53,086 nucleotides of DNA, from contig NZ_FLQX01000096.1 of NCBI RefSeq assembly GCF_900089955.1, positions 1 through 53,086 on the forward strand, written 5' to 3'. The DNA comes from Candidatus Accumulibacter aalborgensis. GTDB lineage: Bacteria > Pseudomonadota > Gammaproteobacteria > Burkholderiales > Rhodocyclaceae. Position 1 is the first letter of the stretch. Each line of letters starts with the position of its first letter. The notes under the pieces are model-generated. The model ran no database searches, was not told where the DNA came from, and saw only the letters and a program-made list of their open reading frames with translations. The position numbers were made by a program, and so were the translations under genes. This document shows positions 25,622-35,457 of this stretch, piece after piece.

Positions 25622-26955
25622 GTGGCCAATGATGGTCTGAGGGCGTGCGGCTGGCCGGCAGGTGGTTCGGTGGGAGAGTCGGTGGGTGCAGCGCTGCGCC
25701 GGCATGAATCGTTCAGCCATGCCAGCGTGCCGAGGCCCGCGGCGCGTCCACTGGCCAGACACGCGGTGAGTAGATAACCGCCGGTCGGCGCTTCCCAGTC
25801 GAGCATTTCGCCGGCGCAGAAAACGCCGGGAAGATCAATGAGCATCAGGTGCTCGTCGAGCGCTTCAAAGCGTACGCCGCCGGCGGTGCTGATCGCCTCG
25901 TCGAGCGGACGTGGCGCGATTAGGCGTAGCGGCAAGCACTTGATGGCTGCGGCGAGACGCTCGGGGTCGTCAAACACCTCGGCCGATACGCATTCGCGCA
26001 GCAATGCGACTTTGGCGCCCTTGAGCCGCAAGCGGCTTTGCAAATGGCTGGCCAGCGAACGTGCGCCACGCGGCCGCGCAAGCTCCCTGACGACGTCAGT
26101 CAGTTCGTGCGTGGGCAACAGGTCGAGTTTCAGTGTTGCCGACCCACCGGCCTCGATCTCGTCGCGCAAGGAGGCAGACAGCGCATAGATCAGGCTACCT
26201 TCAACGCCACTGGCGGTGAGCACGAATTCGCCCTGGCGCTGCTGCTGAAACCCTGCCGAGTTGACAAAGGAGGCGCCAACGGGCTTGATCGGCTGGCCGG
26301 CAAAGCGCTCGCCAAGGTGCCGGCTCCAGCCAACGTCAAAGCCGCAGTTGGCCGGGCGCAGCGGCGCCAGCGCAACCCCGGCTTGTGCCAGGTGTGCAAA
26401 CCAGCGCCCGTCCGAACCGAGCCTCGCCCAACTGCCTCCGCCGAGCGCCAGCACCACTGCTTCGGCGGCGCAGTGTCGCATGCCTGCCGGCGTCGAGTAA
26501 TCCAGTCTCGTGCCGCCTTCCTTGCTGTGCGTCCAGCCACACCAGCGGTGGCGCATATGGAAGCGCACGCCAGCGGTTCGCAATCGCTTGAGCCAGGCGC
26601 GCAGGAGTGGGGCGGCTTTCATTTCGGTTGGAAACACCCGCCCGGAGCTGCCAATGAAGGTGTCGACGCCAAGGCCACGTGCCCACTCGCGCACGGCCGT
26701 GGGTCCGAAAGCGTCGAGCAGGGGTCTGAGGTCGTCCTGGCGCGCGCCATAACGCGTACAGAATGCTGCCGCCGGCTCGGAGTGGGTGATGTTCAGCCCT
26801 CCCTTTCCGGCCATCAGGAACTTGCGGCCGACCGACGGCATGGCCTCATAGACGTCGACGCTGACCCCACGGCCGACGAGCGTTTCGGCCGCCATCAGGC
26901 CGGCTGGCCCACCGCCGATGATGGCTACGACAAGAGGCGCTGGCGTGCTGCTCAT
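25618..26955 (-). CDS. HI0933/YhiN-type flavoprotein (TIGR03862 family)
   Basis: A 445-residue NAD(P)/FAD-dependent oxidoreductase. The N-terminal dinucleotide fold is IIGGGPAGLMAAE, followed by VGRKFLMAGKGGLNITHS, the hallmark of this family. Near the C-terminus FCAGEMLDWEAPTGGYLLTACLASGR contacts FAD (shown here for its motif order). The physiological substrate is unknown. The ATG at 26955 follows the murI stop by 2 bases; a longer upstream frame is only the shadow of murI. Confidence 0.88.
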   Translation of the reverse strand: MSSTPAPLVVAIIGGGPAGLMAAETLVGRGVSVDVYEAMPSVGRKFLMAGKGGLNITHSEPAAAFCTRYGARQDDLRPLLDAFGPTAVREWARGLGVDTFIGSSGRVFPTEMKAAPLLRAWLKRLRTAGVRFHMRHRWCGWTHSKEGGTRLDYSTPAGMRHCAAEAVVLALGGGSWARLGSDGRWFAHLAQAGVALAPLRPANCGFDVGWSRHLGERFAGQPIKPVGASFVNSAGFQQQRQGEFVLTASGVEGSLIYALSASLRDEIEAGGSATLKLDLLPTHELTDVVRELARPRGARSLASHLQSRLRLKGAKVALLRECVSAEVFDDPERLAAAIKCLPLRLIAPRPLDEAISTAGGVRFEALDEHLMLIDLPGVFCAGEMLDWEAPTGGYLLTACLASGRAAGLGTLAWLNDSCRRSAAPTDSPTEPPAGQPHALRPSLAT

Positions 26956-26957
26956 GC

Positions 26958-27743
26958 TCAGGCGAGGACCTGTCGCGCGGCGCCGGTCAGGCGCTTGTCC
27001 AGCCAGGTCAGACCGAGTGCTGGCAAGGCGGCGTGCAGTCGTTCCGGCTGCGCGCTGGACAACAGCGTCAGCCGGCCCTGGCCGAGTGCGGCTGTGCCGG
27101 CGAGGCGGACGCATTGGCGAGCGACGGCGTCGGCGACTTCGACCAGCACGGCCTGGTTGGCGACAATCGGCTCGAGCACGGGGCAGAGAAAGGCGTAGTG
27201 AGTACAACCGAGGACGATCTGGTCGACGCCAGCGGCGAGCAAGGGGGCCAGGTGTCGACGCGCGTCCTCGACAAAGGTCGGATCATCGAGGTGCAGTGTT
27301 TCGACTCGGCTTGCCCAGCCGGGACAGGGCTCGACGTCGACCTGTACCGCGCCGGCATGTTGCTGGATGAGGCTTGCCAGACGCTGGCTGCGTGCCGTCG
27401 AGGGGGTTGCCAGGACGGCGATCCGGCCGCTACGCGAAGCGGCTGCTGCCGGCTTGATGCCGGGCTCGACGCCGACCACAGGAAGGTGGGGGAAAGTTTC
27501 GCGAAACGCGGCTACGGCTGCCGCGGTGGCCGTATTGCAGGCGACGACGACAACTGCGCAGCCACGATCGACCAGGTGGGTGCCGATCCTCATCACGCGA
27601 CTGCGGATGAAGGCGTCGTCCTTGTCCCCGTAGGGCAGGTGAGCCGTGTCGGCAAGGTAGACCAGATCGGCGCGCGGCAGCGCACGGGCAATTGCTGCCA
27701 GTACCGAGAGTCCGCCGAGGCCACTGTCGAAGACGCCGATCAT
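26958..27743 (-). CDS. murI: Glutamate racemase
   Basis: A 261-residue enzyme that makes D-glutamate for peptidoglycan. The N-terminus is MIGVFDSGLGGLSV, and the two catalytic cysteines are C69 (VACNTATA) and C180 (LGCTHYAFL). The start at 27743 gives the canonical N-terminus; upstream Mets add unrelated residues overlapping ridA. It lies 16 bases after the ridA stop, inside the leftward run. Confidence 0.94.
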   Translation of the reverse strand: MIGVFDSGLGGLSVLAAIARALPRADLVYLADTAHLPYGDKDDAFIRSRVMRIGTHLVDRGCAVVVVACNTATAAAVAAFRETFPHLPVVGVEPGIKPAAAASRSGRIAVLATPSTARSQRLASLIQQHAGAVQVDVEPCPGWASRVETLHLDDPTFVEDARRHLAPLLAAGVDQIVLGCTHYAFLCPVLEPIVANQAVLVEVADAVARQCVRLAGTAALGQGRLTLLSSAQPERLHAALPALGLTWLDKRLTGAARQVLA

Positions 27744-27759
27744 CCGGTCGCGGGCGCCT

Positions 27760-28104
27760 CTAGCGAGCAGCAATGATCGCGACTTCAACGAGGAAGTCGT
27801 GGTGGGACAGTTTCGCTTCGACGCAGACCCGGGCCGGGGCCGTCCCGCGTGGTACCCAGCGGTCCCAGACGGCGTTCACCGCCACCAGGTCTTCGATATC
27901 TCGCAGGTAGATGGTGACCATCAGCAGGCGCGTCTTGTCGCTGCCTGCCTGGTCGAGCAGTTTCTCGACTCCGGCGAGCACTTCGCGTGTCTGTGTCGCG
28001 ACGTTGGCATCCAGTGTCTGCGGCGTTTCGACGAGATAGATGGTGTTACCGTACGCGCAAGTGTCAGAATACCGTTGTGTCGTACCGTGCCGCTCTATGG
28101 CCAT
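27760..28104 (-). CDS. RidA family protein
   Basis: A 114-residue YjgF/RidA-fold protein. The conserved Arg that binds the substrate carboxylate lies in GTAPARVCVEAKL, and the fold ends EVAIIAAR. The N-terminus (MAIERHGTTQRYSD) is that of the shorter Rid subfamilies, so it may deaminate reactive imines or act on another imine. It sits between fumarase and murI. Confidence 0.88.
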   Translation of the reverse strand: MAIERHGTTQRYSDTCAYGNTIYLVETPQTLDANVATQTREVLAGVEKLLDQAGSDKTRLLMVTIYLRDIEDLVAVNAVWDRWVPRGTAPARVCVEAKLSHHDFLVEVAIIAAR

Positions 28105-28119
28105 GCGTCTTCTCCAACA

Positions 28120-28143
28120 GAAGCCGGCACAGCGGCCGGCTTC
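28120..28143 (-). repeat. GC-rich hairpin in the leader of ridA
   Basis: GAAGCCGGC (28120-28128) and GCCGGCTTC (28135-28143) form a perfect 9-bp stem with a 6-base loop, 15 bases before the ridA start. No clear T-run follows on either strand. It may end fumarase transcripts weakly or shape the ridA leader. Confidence 0.4.
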
Positions 28144-28232
28144 CTGCCCGTGAATGTGAAACGTGGAACAATCTCGTGAAACATTCCATCATCGGGGGTG
28201 GCGCCATCCGCCATGACCGTCAGCAGGGGAAC

Positions 28233-29753
28233 TCAGGCGATGGCGACCGGGATCTTGCCGATCCTGGACTGCCACTCCTTGGGGCCCGTGTTGTGCACCG
28301 ATGTGCCGCTTGAATCGACCGCCACCGTGACCGGCATGTCCGTGACGTCGAACTCGTAGATCGCTTCCATTCCGAGATCGGCGAAACCGACAACCCGCGC
28401 CGTTCTGATGGCTTTCGCGACCAGATAAGCGGCCCCACCCACGGCCATCAGATACGCCGAGTGGTGTTTTCTGATCGCCTCGATGGCGGTCGGGCCACGT
28501 TCGGCCTTGCCGACCATCGAGATGAGCCCGGTCTGGGCGAGCATCATCTCGGTAAACTTGTCCATCCGCGTCGCGGTCGTCGGACCGGCCGGACCAACGG
28601 CCTCATCGCGAACGGGGTCAACCGGGCCGACGTAGTAGATGACCCGGTTGGTGAAGTCCACCGGCAGATTCTCGCCTTTGGCGAGCATGTCCCGGATGCG
28701 CTGGTGAGCAGCGTCGCGGCCGGTAAGCATCTTGCCGTTGAGCAGCAGCGTTTGGCCTGGTTTCCAGGCGGCGACCTCCGCTGCAGTCAGCGTGTCGAGG
28801 TTCACGCGTGTCGACGTCTCGGTGTTTGGCGTCCAGTTTACTTTGGGCCATTCGCCGAGGTCGGGCGGGGTCAGGACCGCCGGCCCGGAACCATCAAGAT
28901 GGAAGTGCGCGTGGCGCGTCGCGGCACAGTTCGGGATCATCGCCACCGGCAGGCTTGCCGCATGCGTCGGGTAGTCGAGGATCTTGACGTCGAGGACGGT
29001 GGTCAGTCCACCGAGGCCCTGCGCGCCGATGCCCAGCGCGTTGACCTTTTCGTAGAGCTCGAGGCGCAGTTCCTCGACGCGATTGCTTGGGCCACGAGTG
29101 AGTAGTTCATGGATATCGACCGGTGCCATCAGCGATTCCTTGGCCAGCAGCATCGCTTTCTCGGGAGTGCCGCCGATACCGATGCCAAGGATGCCGGGTG
29201 GACACCAGCCCGCGCCCATCGTCGGGACCGTCTTCAACACCCATTCGACGATCGAGTCGGATGGGTTGAGCGCGTAAAACTTCGACTTGTTTTCCGACCC
29301 CCCTCCCTTGGCGGCGCAGATGACTTCGACATGGTCGCCGGGAACGATCTCGTAGTGGACGACGGCCGGAGTGTTGTCGCGCGAGTTCTTGCGCGCGCCT
29401 GCCGGGTCGAGCAGCACCGAGGCGCGCAGCTTGTTGTCCGGGTCGTTGTAGGCGCGGCGCACGCCCTCGTCACACATCTCCTGCACCGACAGGTTCGCCT
29501 CCCAGCGCACGTCCATGCCGACCTTGAGGAAGATCACCGCGATACCCGTGTCCTGGCAGATGGGGCGGTGGCCTTCCGCACACATGCGGCTGTTGGTGAG
29601 AATCTGGGCGATGGCGTCCTTCGCCGCAGGACTCTGCTCGCGCTCGTAAGCGGCGCCGAGCGCCTTGATGTAGTCGAGCGGGTGGTAGTAGCTGATGTAC
29701 TGGAATGCATCGGCAACGCTCTGGATAAAGTCTTCCTGCTTGATAGGGGTCAT
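28233..29753 (-). CDS. Class I (iron-sulfur) fumarate hydratase
   Basis: A 506-residue single-chain fumarase of the FumA/FumB type that interconverts fumarate and malate in the TCA cycle. Three [4Fe-4S] cysteines are visible: C66 (RPICQDTG), C184 (AGWCPPG) and C276 (IPNCAATRH). Alpha and beta parts, separate in archaeal and tartrate enzymes, are fused here. It is oxygen-sensitive by family. It follows the yqhA-type gene by 49 bases. Confidence 0.95.
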   Translation of the reverse strand: MTPIKQEDFIQSVADAFQYISYYHPLDYIKALGAAYEREQSPAAKDAIAQILTNSRMCAEGHRPICQDTGIAVIFLKVGMDVRWEANLSVQEMCDEGVRRAYNDPDNKLRASVLLDPAGARKNSRDNTPAVVHYEIVPGDHVEVICAAKGGGSENKSKFYALNPSDSIVEWVLKTVPTMGAGWCPPGILGIGIGGTPEKAMLLAKESLMAPVDIHELLTRGPSNRVEELRLELYEKVNALGIGAQGLGGLTTVLDVKILDYPTHAASLPVAMIPNCAATRHAHFHLDGSGPAVLTPPDLGEWPKVNWTPNTETSTRVNLDTLTAAEVAAWKPGQTLLLNGKMLTGRDAAHQRIRDMLAKGENLPVDFTNRVIYYVGPVDPVRDEAVGPAGPTTATRMDKFTEMMLAQTGLISMVGKAERGPTAIEAIRKHHSAYLMAVGGAAYLVAKAIRTARVVGFADLGMEAIYEFDVTDMPVTVAVDSSGTSVHNTGPKEWQSRIGKIPVAIA

Positions 29754-29802
29754 TTCAGGCTCTCTTGGGTGGGTGGCGGGGAAGCCCGCTGCGGGGTCTC
29801 TG

Positions 29803-30360
29803 TCAGTGCGGCACGCCGTGCTGCGCCCGGCCGAGCACGAGCGTTTGGGTCATCACTCGGTCGACCCAGACCATCGCCAGGGCCGAGAGCAGAAAGATCG
29901 CGTGGATGATGACCTGCCACATGATCGTGTGCTCATTCGTGTTCTCCGCATTGATGAAGGTTTTCAGGAGGTGGATCGAGGAAATGCCGATGATCGCCGT
30001 CGATAGCTTGATCTTGAGTACGCCGGCATTGACATGCGAGAGCCACTCGGGCTGGTCTGGGTGGCCTTCGAGATCGAGTCGCGAGACAAAGGTCTCGTAG
30101 CCACCGATGATGACCATGATCAGCAGGTTAGCGATCATGACGACGTCGATCAGACCGAGCACAATGAGCATGACCTCGGTTTCGCCGATGCGGGTGCTAC
30201 TGAAGAACAGGTTGTGAATGAGGTGCCACAACTCGCCCATGAACAAATAAACATAGACGCCCTGGGCAATGATCAGGCCGAGATAAAGCGGTGCCTGCAG
30301 CCAGCGGCTCCAGAAGATGACCATCTCGAGTCGGTCGATGGTGGGTTTCAGGGATGTCAT
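29803..30360 (-). CDS. UPF0114 / YqhA family membrane protein
   Basis: A 185-residue inner-membrane protein with four helices. The N-terminus has [20 protein letters not shown] and a conserved cytoplasmic stretch [11 protein letters not shown], the family pattern (TIGR00645). Function is unknown. It is the first gene of the leftward run, divergent from acs. Confidence 0.9.
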   Translation of the reverse strand: MTSLKPTIDRLEMVIFWSRWLQAPLYLGLIIAQGVYVYLFMGELWHLIHNLFFSSTRIGETEVMLIVLGLIDVVMIANLLIMVIIGGYETFVSRLDLEGHPDQPEWLSHVNAGVLKIKLSTAIIGISSIHLLKTFINAENTNEHTIMWQVIIHAIFLLSALAMVWVDRVMTQTLVLGRAQHGVPH

Positions 30361-30455
30361 TTGTTTTCAGCGACGAAGGTTGCGGAAGACGGATTCTAGC
30401 ATCAATGAAACGCTGCTTTCCGCTGTGCTGGCAGAGCATGGCGTAAGTGGTGTGT

Positions 30456-30477
30456 AAGATTGGCAGCGTTTAATCTT
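30456..30477. promoter_or_regulatory. Inverted repeat in the yqhA-type gene/acs intergenic region
   Basis: AAGATT (30456-30461) and AATCTT (30472-30477) are separated by 10 bases in the 261-base divergent gap (30361-30621). A TAATAT lies further toward acs at about 30511. The repeat could bind a regulator of acs; no known consensus is claimed, and nothing else stands out in the gap. Confidence 0.35.
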
Positions 30478-30621
30478 GCCCAGTTGGCGTGACACAAGGC
30501 GGCACTCGAAGGGTAATATCTGTCTGCCGCTCGGCGGTGGTTGCAAACAATTGCTCCTTTTTGCTGCTTGCTGCATCGAATTCTTGAATCCTCTACCAAA
30601 ATACTGCACAGGAGATGGAAC

Positions 30622-32586
30622 ATGTCACTGAACGAGGCCGTAAATTTTGTTGAACCTTCCGCCGAATTTGTCAAACAGGCCACGATTTCCGGCATGGATG
30701 CCTACCGGGCCCTGTGCGCCGAGGCGACCACGGATTACACCGGATTCTGGGCGCGCCTGGCGCGCGAACATGTCTCGTGGAAGCAGCCGTTCACGCAGGT
30801 TCTTGACGAGTCGGATGCCCCGTTCTTCAAATGGTTTGCCGATGGCACACTGAATGCCTCGTACAACTGCCTGGACCGCAACGTCGAAGCCGGGCTCGGC
30901 GACAAGGTGGCAATTGTTTTCGAAGCCGATGACGGCGAAGTCACTCGGATCACCTACAACGATCTCCTGTTGCGCGTCAGCCGCTTCGCCAATGGCTTGC
31001 GGGCGCGTGGCATCAAGAAGGGCGACCGGGTGGTCATCTACATGTCGATGGGCATCGAGGGGATCGTGGCCATGCAGGCCTGTGCGCGTATCGGCGCAAT
31101 TCACTCGGTCGTCTTCGGTGGCTTTTCCGCGCAGTCGGTGCGTGATCGGATCAACGATGCCGGGGCCGTGGCGGTGATTACCGCCGACGAGCAGTGCCGC
31201 GGCGGCAAGAAGATCCCGCTCAAGCCAGCCGTCGACGAGGGTATCGCTCTCGGTGGCTGCGAGTCGATCAAGGACGTGATCGTTTTCCAGCGCACGGGCG
31301 GGACGTGCAATATGGTTGCCGGTCGTGACATCTGGTGGCACGACGTGATCGATGGTCAATCCGACGTTTGCGAGCCCGAGTGGGTTGGCGCCGAGCACCC
31401 ATTGTTCCTGCTGTACACCTCGGGTTCGACGGGCAAGCCGAAGGGGGTGCAGCACTCGACAGGTGGTTATCTGCTGCACGCCATCGTGACCATGAAGTGG
31501 ACCTTCGACCTGAAGCCGGATGACCTTTTCTGGTGCACGGCGGACATCGGCTGGGTGACCGGCCACACCTACATCACCTATGGGCCGCTCGCCTGCGGCG
31601 GTACCGAGATCGTTTTCGAGGGTATTCCGACTTATCCGGATGCCGGTCGTTTCTGGAAGATGATTCAGGATCACAAGGTCAACATCTTCTACACGGCGCC
31701 GACCGCAATTCGTTCGCTGATCAAGGCCGCCGACACGAATCCAGCGGTTGCGCCCACCCAGTACGACCTGTCGTCACTGCGTCTGCTGGGGACCGTCGGC
31801 GAGCCGATCAATCCGGCTGCCTGGCAGTGGTATTACGACAGTGTCGGCGGCGGTCGTTGCCCGATCGTCGACACCTTCTGGCAAACCGAGACCGGCGGTC
31901 ACATGATCACGCCGCTACCCGGAGTGACGCCTCTGGTGCCGGGTTCGTGCACGCTTCCCTTCCCGGGAATCGAGGCGGCCGTTGTCGATGAAACAGGTAC
32001 CGAACTCGACTGGGGCAAGGGTGGCCTGCTGGTGGTCAAGAAGCCCTGGCCGGCGATGATCCGCAATATCTGGAATGACCCCGAGCGTTTCCGGAAGTCC
32101 TACTACCCGGATGATTTCAATGGCCAACTGTACTTGGCCGGCGATGGCTCGATACGCGATGTCAATACCGGCTATTTCACGATCACCGGTCGTATCGACG
32201 ATGTGCTCAACGTCTCCGGTCACCGCATGGGGACCATGGAAATCGAGTCGGCGCTGGTTTCCCACCCGATGGTGGCTGAAGCTGCAGTGGTCGGCCGTCC
32301 GGATGATCTGACCGGCGAGGCGATTTGCGCCTTCGTGGTTCTCAAGGGCCCGCGGCCCACAGGCGAGGCGGCCAAGAAGATGATCAAGGAGCTGCAGGAC
32401 CACGTCGGGCGTGAAATCGGTCCGATTGCGAAGCCGAAGGATCTGCGCTTTGGTGAGAACCTGCCAAAGACACGTTCTGGCAAGATCATGCGCCGTCTGC
32501 TGCGTTCCCTGGCCAAGGGGGAAACCGTAGCGCAGGATGTGTCGACGCTCGAGAACCCGGCCATTCTGGACCAACTGCGCGGCTGA
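30622..32586 (+). CDS. acs: Acetyl-CoA synthetase
   Basis: A 654-residue AMP-forming enzyme that activates acetate to acetyl-CoA. It has the ACS N-terminal domain, the P-loop-like [12 protein letters not shown] motif, the adenylation core ([12 protein letters not shown]) and the C-terminal [11 protein letters not shown] with the lysine that is acetylated for control in relatives. The ATG at 30622 has an AGGAGA SD; upstream in-frame codons encode unrelated residues. It heads a rightward set with a signalling protein and a sodium:solute symporter, suggesting acetate uptake and use. Confidence 0.96.
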   Translation: MSLNEAVNFVEPSAEFVKQATISGMDAYRALCAEATTDYTGFWARLAREHVSWKQPFTQVLDESDAPFFKWFADGTLNASYNCLDRNVEAGLGDKVAIVFEADDGEVTRITYNDLLLRVSRFANGLRARGIKKGDRVVIYMSMGIEGIVAMQACARIGAIHSVVFGGFSAQSVRDRINDAGAVAVITADEQCRGGKKIPLKPAVDEGIALGGCESIKDVIVFQRTGGTCNMVAGRDIWWHDVIDGQSDVCEPEWVGAEHPLFLLYTSGSTGKPKGVQHSTGGYLLHAIVTMKWTFDLKPDDLFWCTADIGWVTGHTYITYGPLACGGTEIVFEGIPTYPDAGRFWKMIQDHKVNIFYTAPTAIRSLIKAADTNPAVAPTQYDLSSLRLLGTVGEPINPAAWQWYYDSVGGGRCPIVDTFWQTETGGHMITPLPGVTPLVPGSCTLPFPGIEAAVVDETGTELDWGKGGLLVVKKPWPAMIRNIWNDPERFRKSYYPDDFNGQLYLAGDGSIRDVNTGYFTITGRIDDVLNVSGHRMGTMEIESALVSHPMVAEAAVVGRPDDLTGEAICAFVVLKGPRPTGEAAKKMIKELQDHVGREIGPIAKPKDLRFGENLPKTRSGKIMRRLLRSLAKGETVAQDVSTLENPAILDQLRG

Positions 32587-32774
32587 TCCTGCGGGACGGG
32601 CTGTCGCTCGGTTATTGTGGCCGCGCCGGGCGGCAGGCAAAGCCAGGTCGCCCGCGGATCTGCAGCGTACTCGGCCGTGCTCGTACTGCGGCAGGTGGCC
32701 ACTGCGGCTGAGCAGGGACTGGCTTCCAGGCCGGCGACGGCCGGCTTGTTCAAGGGCATCGATCGGGAGCAGGG

Positions 32775-34682
32775 ATGAGCAACAGCGCGACGGAGATGCT
32801 GGTATCGGCATGCATCCAGTTTCTCCAGGGTTTTTCGCCTTTTGATCGGATGGAGGCCCAGGCGCTGCGCTTTCTCGCCGAGCATGTCAAACTCGCGCAT
32901 TTCCCCAAAGGCGCCCGGATCCTGGCCAGTGAGATGGGCATCGCCCGGGCGCTCTACATTGTTCAGGGCGGTAAGGTCCGGGCCCGACCGAGCGGCGGCA
33001 ACAGCCATGTCGAGTACTCGGCGGTGCTGGGTCCTGGCCAGTGTTTTTCGATAGGGGCCCTGATGGCGCAACGCCCATCGTCGAGTGCCTACGTGGCACG
33101 CGACGATGTCTTCTGCTACGAGTTGCCAGCCGATTGCTTCTTCAGCCTGACCCAGAAGAGCACGGCATTCAATCTTTTCTGCACGCAGACCATCGCCGGC
33201 CTGCTCAATCAGTCGCAACAGCAGTTGCAGCTCCAGTTCGCGCAGCGCGCGGCCGAGCAGAAGACCATGAATTCGCCGCTGGCGACGATTGTCAAGCGCG
33301 AGCCGGTGGCGGTGGCACCCGAAACGTCGATTCGAGAGGTCGTTGAACTGATGGCCGCGAACCATCTTGGTTCGATGGTGGTCACCGATCCCTTACAACA
33401 GCCAATCGGTATCTTTACCCTCTCGGACGTCCTCAAGCGGATCGTTCTCCCTGGACTGTCGCTTGAGCAGCCGATTTCCTCGGTGATGTCGACGTCGCCG
33501 CTGACCTTGCCGCTCGCCGCCAATGCGCACGATGCGGCGCTAGCCATGGCCATGCATGCCGTCCGGCACGTGCTGGCGGTAGACGAGGGTGGGCGCCTGA
33601 GGGGAGTGGTTTCCGAACGCGATCTGTTCAAACTGCAGGGCGCCGGACTGCGGCAAATCCGCCACTCGATCGACGCGGCGACGAGTGTCGACGTGCTGCG
33701 GCATGCCCGCGAGGATGTCCGTCAGTTGTCGCTGACCATGCTCACCGAGGGCGTCGGCGGGCAGGAGATTACCCAGTTCATCTCGACCCTGAACGATACG
33801 GTGACCCGCCGCGTCATCGATCTCAATCTGGATCGCCATGATCTCTACGGGATCGACTGGGCGTGGCTATCCTTCGGTTCGGAGGGGCGGGACGAGCAGA
33901 CGTTTACCACTGATCAGGACAACGGCATTGTATATCTGTGTACCGACATCATGGACCGCGAACTGACCCAGTTGCGTTTTCTGGAGTTTGCCCGAGATGT
34001 CAATGACGATCTCGACAAGTGCGGTTTCCCGCTGTGCAAGGGCAACATCATGGCCAGTAACCCTGAGTTGTGCCTGACACTCGAAGAGTGGGAGGAAAAA
34101 TTTGCCCTGTGGGTTCGCACACCAGAACCGCTGGCGTTGCTCAACGCAACGATTTTTTTCGATTTTCGGCCGCTATACGGCAGGTTCAATCTGGCGCACC
34201 GGATGCGCCTGTCGCTGTTCAGGCAAACGCAGGGCAACCCGCTCTTCCTGCGCATGCTGGCCCAGAACGCACTCAGTGTTGCTCCGCCGCTGGGCAGGAT
34301 ACGTGACTTCGTGACCGGCGCTGATCCCGATCACCCGGGGACCATCGACCTCAAGAAGTATGGCGTCCGCCTGTTCACCGATGCAGCGCGTGTTTTTGCA
34401 CTGGCCAATCAGGTCGAGGCGACGCACACGGTCACCCGCCTCAAGCGAGCGAGCGCCTTGACCCATCTTCCCCCGGACGATGTCTCGGCCAGTATCGAGG
34501 GCTTCAACTTCATACAACTCCTGCGCTTGCGGCACCAGCACTTCGAGCAGGAGCACGGGCGCGCGGGAGACAATCTCATCCGACCGGACGAACTGAACGA
34601 GATCGAGCGACGTGTGCTCAAAGAGGCCTTCCGACAGGCGCGCAAGCTGCAGGCGCGCTTGAAACTCGATTATCAGCTCTGA
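32775..34682 (+). CDS. Cyclic-nucleotide-binding / CBS / DUF294 nucleotidyltransferase signalling protein
   Basis: A 635-residue cytoplasmic protein. Domains are a cNMP-binding fold (about 14-130), a CBS pair (about 165-295), a nucleotidyltransferase domain with GSEGRDEQ (368-375) and TDQDN (379-383), and a DUF294 C-terminal helical domain (about 475-630). This set is found next to acetate or sodium:solute symporter genes in many proteobacteria. It may uridylylate or adenylylate a partner in response to cAMP and adenine nucleotides; neither activity has been shown here. It follows acs after 188 bases that hold no gene I can see. Confidence 0.9.
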   Translation: MSNSATEMLVSACIQFLQGFSPFDRMEAQALRFLAEHVKLAHFPKGARILASEMGIARALYIVQGGKVRARPSGGNSHVEYSAVLGPGQCFSIGALMAQRPSSSAYVARDDVFCYELPADCFFSLTQKSTAFNLFCTQTIAGLLNQSQQQLQLQFAQRAAEQKTMNSPLATIVKREPVAVAPETSIREVVELMAANHLGSMVVTDPLQQPIGIFTLSDVLKRIVLPGLSLEQPISSVMSTSPLTLPLAANAHDAALAMAMHAVRHVLAVDEGGRLRGVVSERDLFKLQGAGLRQIRHSIDAATSVDVLRHAREDVRQLSLTMLTEGVGGQEITQFISTLNDTVTRRVIDLNLDRHDLYGIDWAWLSFGSEGRDEQTFTTDQDNGIVYLCTDIMDRELTQLRFLEFARDVNDDLDKCGFPLCKGNIMASNPELCLTLEEWEEKFALWVRTPEPLALLNATIFFDFRPLYGRFNLAHRMRLSLFRQTQGNPLFLRMLAQNALSVAPPLGRIRDFVTGADPDHPGTIDLKKYGVRLFTDAARVFALANQVEATHTVTRLKRASALTHLPPDDVSASIEGFNFIQLLRLRHQHFEQEHGRAGDNLIRPDELNEIERRVLKEAFRQARKLQARLKLDYQL

Positions 34683-34684
34683 TC

Positions 34685-35443
34685 ATGGCGGCGTGGTTTT
34701 CCAGACTTTTTACCGGCCAGGAAGGGCGCGATGGCGCCTTGGCCATCAACCAGCAGGCGTTGCTCGCTGGCTGGCGCCAGTTGCCCGAAGTGGACATCAG
34801 CCGTTCGCACTATCGATCTCGCTATGTGCTGGTGGACGTCGAAACGGCGGCTCGGAGTCTGAAGAGTGATCGCTTGGTGTCGATCGCTGCGCTGGCTCTG
34901 GTTGATGGGCTGATCGACTTTCAGGAAGCCTTTCACGTTGTTCTGGCGCACGATGCCCCGGGCGCTGATGCCGCCGCTGGTGAGGCAAGTGAAGCCAATG
35001 CGCCGACTGCACCGAACCCGGCGCTGGTCATCGCCGGGGTACCGCCGGTCGACGCGCTGATCTCCTTCCTCAGCTTTGCCGGCAAAGCGCCACTTGTCGC
35101 CTATCACTCGCCGCTCGTTGGCGCGATGATCGAACGTGCGCTGGTCGAACACCTCGGCATTGTCTCGGCGCAGCCGTGCATCGATCTGGCGTGGGTGCTG
35201 TCCGATCTGTTTCGCGATGTCAGCGATGTCGGCGATCTCAGCGCTACGCAAGGAGGCCTGGACGCCTGGCTGGCGCACTTCGGAATTGCGAGCATCCAGC
35301 GCCACAACGCGGTTTCGGATGCCTATGTCATCGCCAAGTTGTTACAGATAGCCATTGCCCGCGCGGCGCGCAAAGGTTTCGATTCCCCGGGCAGTTTGCT
35401 TGAGCTTGAGAAGGCGCGTCGCCATCTACACCAGAGCGGGTAG
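34685..35443 (+). CDS. DnaQ-like 3'-5' exonuclease domain protein, motif II altered
   Basis: 252 residues with an RNase T/DnaQ fold. Motif I is VDVETA (D51, E53) and motif III is HNAVSD (H207, D212). Where the family has HNAAFD, this protein has HSPLVG (141-146), so the motif II Asp is Gly. Residues 90-115 are a low-complexity alanine-rich insert. The protein starts 2 bases after the signalling gene and 14 bases before the symporter, so it is in the operon. Loss of one acidic ligand should weaken or abolish nuclease activity; it may serve in binding or regulation. Confidence 0.82.
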   Translation: MAAWFSRLFTGQEGRDGALAINQQALLAGWRQLPEVDISRSHYRSRYVLVDVETAARSLKSDRLVSIAALALVDGLIDFQEAFHVVLAHDAPGADAAAGEASEANAPTAPNPALVIAGVPPVDALISFLSFAGKAPLVAYHSPLVGAMIERALVEHLGIVSAQPCIDLAWVLSDLFRDVSDVGDLSATQGGLDAWLAHFGIASIQRHNAVSDAYVIAKLLQIAIARAARKGFDSPGSLLELEKARRHLHQSG

Positions 35444-35457
35444 AGGAGCGAGACACG

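Noticed and set aside
26038-27198. A 386-codon open frame on the plus strand
   Set aside because: It is antisense to the flavoprotein and murI, both of which have clear motifs; no domain is seen in it.
30480-30500. A sigma-54-like promoter before acs
   Set aside because: TTGGC is present, but no GC follows at the required distance, so the -24/-12 rule is not met.
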